A stretch of 28,666 bases of DNA, taken from Patescibacteria group bacterium UBA918 (lineage in GTDB: Bacteria; Patescibacteriota; Minisyncoccia; Phycocordibacterales; UBA918). The position numbers and the translations under genes are program-made. The stretch is taken from positions 10,734 to 39,399 of the forward strand of contig DBEA01000001.1 in the NCBI GenBank assembly GCA_002293845.1, read 5' to 3'. Under the pieces are notes generated by a model that searched no databases, had not been told where the DNA came from, and worked only from the letters and a program-made list of their open reading frames with translations. Below, in pieces: positions 27,328 through 28,666 of this stretch. The stretch's first letter is position 1; each line of letters begins with the position of its first letter.

Positions 27328-28051
27328 GATAATTTTCGAAGACGAAAATATATTGGCCGTGGACAAGCCCAGCGGTTTGTCGGTGCATTCCGAAGGGGCG
27401 GATGCGACCGGCACTTTGGTTGATTGGTTTCTCCGGCATTATCCCGAGGCTCGGGGAGTGGGGGAGCCGCGCGTCGGTAGCGACGGCGTGCAGTTGGAGA
27501 GGTCGGGGGTGGTGCATCGACTGGATCGCGACACCTCCGGCGTCATGATCTTGGCTAAAAACCAGCCAACCTTCGACCATTTGAAGCATCAGTTCAAGGA
27601 ACGGCAGGTCAAAAAGGAATACCGAGCCATCGTGTACGGTCAAATGAAGGAACGTTGGGGGACTATCGACCGTCGCATCGGCAGAAGCGCACAAGATTGG
27701 AAACTGCGTTCGGCCGAACGAGGAGCGCGAGGACAGCTGCGCGATGCCGTGACGGATTGGGAATGTCTCAAGTCTGGCACATATGAAGGTGAGCCGTTCT
27801 CGGTGCTAAAGCTCGATCCGCGTACCGGCCGCATGCACCAGTTGCGGGTACATCTCAAGTCGATTTCCCGGCCCATCGTGGGAGACTCGCTCTATGCTGT
27901 CGGTCAAATCAGTCGTTCTAATAACCTCGGCTTGAGGCGATTGGCTCTACATGCTCTGAATATTGAGGTCGAATTGCCCGATGGAACGGACAGGTCGTTC
28001 GCTGCGGCTTGGCCGGAAGAATTAGCCCGAGCCGAGACGCTCATTGCGTAA
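27314..28051 (+). CDS. RluA-family RNA pseudouridine synthase
   Basis: A 245-residue protein of the RluA family, which isomerises uridine in rRNA or tRNA. ILAVDKPSGLSVHSEG is the usual first block; VVHRLDRDTSGVMILAKN contains the catalytic Asp in HRLDRDTSG; KEYRAIVYGQM, LDPRTGRMHQLRVHLKSISRPIVGDSLY and LALHALNIEVELP follow in order. It lacks an N-terminal S4 domain, so it resembles short RluA-type enzymes. The ATG at 27314 gives the standard N-terminus; the ORF extends upstream but has no family match there. Specific target unknown. Confidence 0.9.
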   Translation: MIEPKIIFEDENILAVDKPSGLSVHSEGADATGTLVDWFLRHYPEARGVGEPRVGSDGVQLERSGVVHRLDRDTSGVMILAKNQPTFDHLKHQFKERQVKKEYRAIVYGQMKERWGTIDRRIGRSAQDWKLRSAERGARGQLRDAVTDWECLKSGTYEGEPFSVLKLDPRTGRMHQLRVHLKSISRPIVGDSLYAVGQISRSNNLGLRRLALHALNIEVELPDGTDRSFAAAWPEELARAETLIA

Positions 28052-28063
28052 GGCCCACTTTTG

Positions 28064-28072
28064 TGTTAGATT
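28064..28072 (+). promoter_or_regulatory. Extended -10 of rplS
   Basis: TGTTAGATT (TG-N-TAGATT). The predicted start near 28079 leaves a leader of about 26 bases before the ATG at 28105. Confidence 0.45.
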
Positions 28073-28104
28073 GGCCCGACTTTAGATAGCATTTAGCAAT
28101 CATT

Positions 28105-28635
28105 ATGAATCCGACAGCGACCAGCATCGACGTATCTCCGGTCAACATGGCCGACCGCAAGGCTCTAGGCATTCGCCCCGGAGACACCGTGCGCGTGCAC
28201 CAGAAGATCGAGGAAAAGGGCAAGACCCGTTTGCAGGTCTTCGAGGGCACCGTTTTGGCCCGTAAGCATGGCGATGAGCCGGGAGCCACTTTCACCGTGC
28301 GTAAGGTAGCTAGCGGCGTGGGTGTCGAGAAGATCTTCCCGCTCTATTCTCCTTTGATAGACAAGATCGAGATCGTGAAGCGTTCCAAGGTTCGTCGCGC
28401 CAAGCTCTATTTCATCCGCGAGAAGGTGGCACGTGAGATCAAGCGCCAGATGCGCCGCATGACCATGGTAGCTTTCGGCACCGAGTCGGAGATGGAGGCG
28501 TCGGCACGCGCCGAGGCTGAGGCCAAGGCCGCTGAGGAAGCCGCCAAGCAAGCGGAAGCGGAAGCCCTGAAGGCTCAAGAAGAGGCGGTCAAGACGGAAG
28601 CCGCTCCGGTAGAGACCGAAGAGAAGAAAGACTAG
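28105..28635 (+). CDS. rplS: 50S ribosomal protein L19 with C-terminal extension
   Basis: A 176-residue L19, a protein at the interface of the 30S and 50S subunits. The core (IRPGDTVRVHQKIEEKGKTRLQVFEGTVLARK, TFTVRKVASGVGVEKIFPLYSPLIDKIEIVKRSKVRRAKLYFIRE) ends near residue 115. The last 60 residues are an added Ala/Glu/Lys-rich helix or disordered tail (EAEAKAAEEAAKQAEAEALK) not found in typical L19 of about 115 residues. Start ATG at 28105. Confidence 0.93.
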   Translation: MNPTATSIDVSPVNMADRKALGIRPGDTVRVHQKIEEKGKTRLQVFEGTVLARKHGDEPGATFTVRKVASGVGVEKIFPLYSPLIDKIEIVKRSKVRRAKLYFIREKVAREIKRQMRRMTMVAFGTESEMEASARAEAEAKAAEEAAKQAEAEALKAQEEAVKTEAAPVETEEKKD

Positions 28636-28666
28636 ATGCGAGAAGAAAAGCGGCGGGCCGTAGGCC
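28636..28666 (+). CDS. Start of a following gene (partial)
   Basis: An ATG directly follows the rplS stop and reads MREEKRRAVG to the window end. It is too short to identify; immediate abutment suggests an operon with rplS. Confidence 0.3.
   Translation, partial: MREEKRRAVG

Noticed and set aside
1..28666. Recoding of TGA, as in Gracilibacteria and Absconditabacteria.
   Set aside because: TGA closes genes at normal ends (for example ruvX, pilM, YcaO copy 1) and no gene needs read-through.

Overview
The window looks like a piece of a Patescibacteria (Candidate Phyla Radiation) chromosome using the standard genetic code. The signs are compact housekeeping genes with very short spacers, PilM/PilN/PilO-type pilus genes, many small membrane or secreted proteins, tRNA genes without an encoded CCA, and a promoter style in which a TATAAT-like box ends 6-9 bases before the start codon, implying leaderless mRNAs. 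The taxonomic call is an inference; no marker phylogeny was possible.

Layout. Bases 1-401: 5' part of a MurE-like Mur ligase (minus). Bases 538-888: small secreted protein. Bases 885-16478: an accessory island of about 15.6 kb that looks like a biosynthetic locus for a ribosomally made, post-translationally modified peptide (RiPP). Bases 16804-20696: small secreted protein, RuvA, a membrane TPR protein, an Ig-like surface protein, ribosomal protein S20 and a membrane protein. Bases 20697-21451 and 25264-26034: two tRNA-Arg loci with unusual flanking repeats, plus tRNA-Ser. Bases 21469-25263: HNH protein, RuvX, a tRNA-binding-domain protein and a pilM-pilN-pilO-like operon. Bases 26035-28666: two hypothetical proteins, tRNA-Val, acylphosphatase, an RluA-type pseudouridine synthase and ribosomal protein L19.

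The RiPP island. A 111-residue membrane-anchored, cysteine-rich precursor (3141-3476) diverges from a YcaO cyclodehydratase and SagB dehydrogenase pair (3038-885, minus). Downstream on the plus strand are a membrane helical-repeat protein, a MurL-like C-terminal glutamate epimerase and a half-size Lnt/nitrilase domain. A methyltransferase (minus) and a second small secreted protein follow. Then comes a tight plus-strand operon: ATP-grasp ligase, methyltransferase, a 543-residue surface protein with a Cys cluster and a Ser/Gly tract, a membrane beta-propeller-like protein, and a second YcaO-SagB pair. A convergent ICMT-like membrane methyltransferase closes the island. Proposed logic (inference): the precursor is membrane-inserted, Cys (and perhaps Ser) residues become azol(in)es through YcaO and SagB, the C-terminal Ala-Glu may be epimerised by the MurL-like enzyme and capped, and several methyltransferases tailor the product. 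No RRE/E1-like partner, dedicated peptidase or ABC exporter is recognisable.

A second, unrelated set of signals surrounds the tRNA genes. Three of the four tRNAs are followed by extra copies of their own 3' ends bracketing ORF-free, hairpin-rich segments of about 160-310 bp. Both tRNA-Arg genes are preceded by an 81-bp structured element with compensatory base changes. These look like very small tRNA-targeting elements or an undescribed tRNA-linked RNA family.
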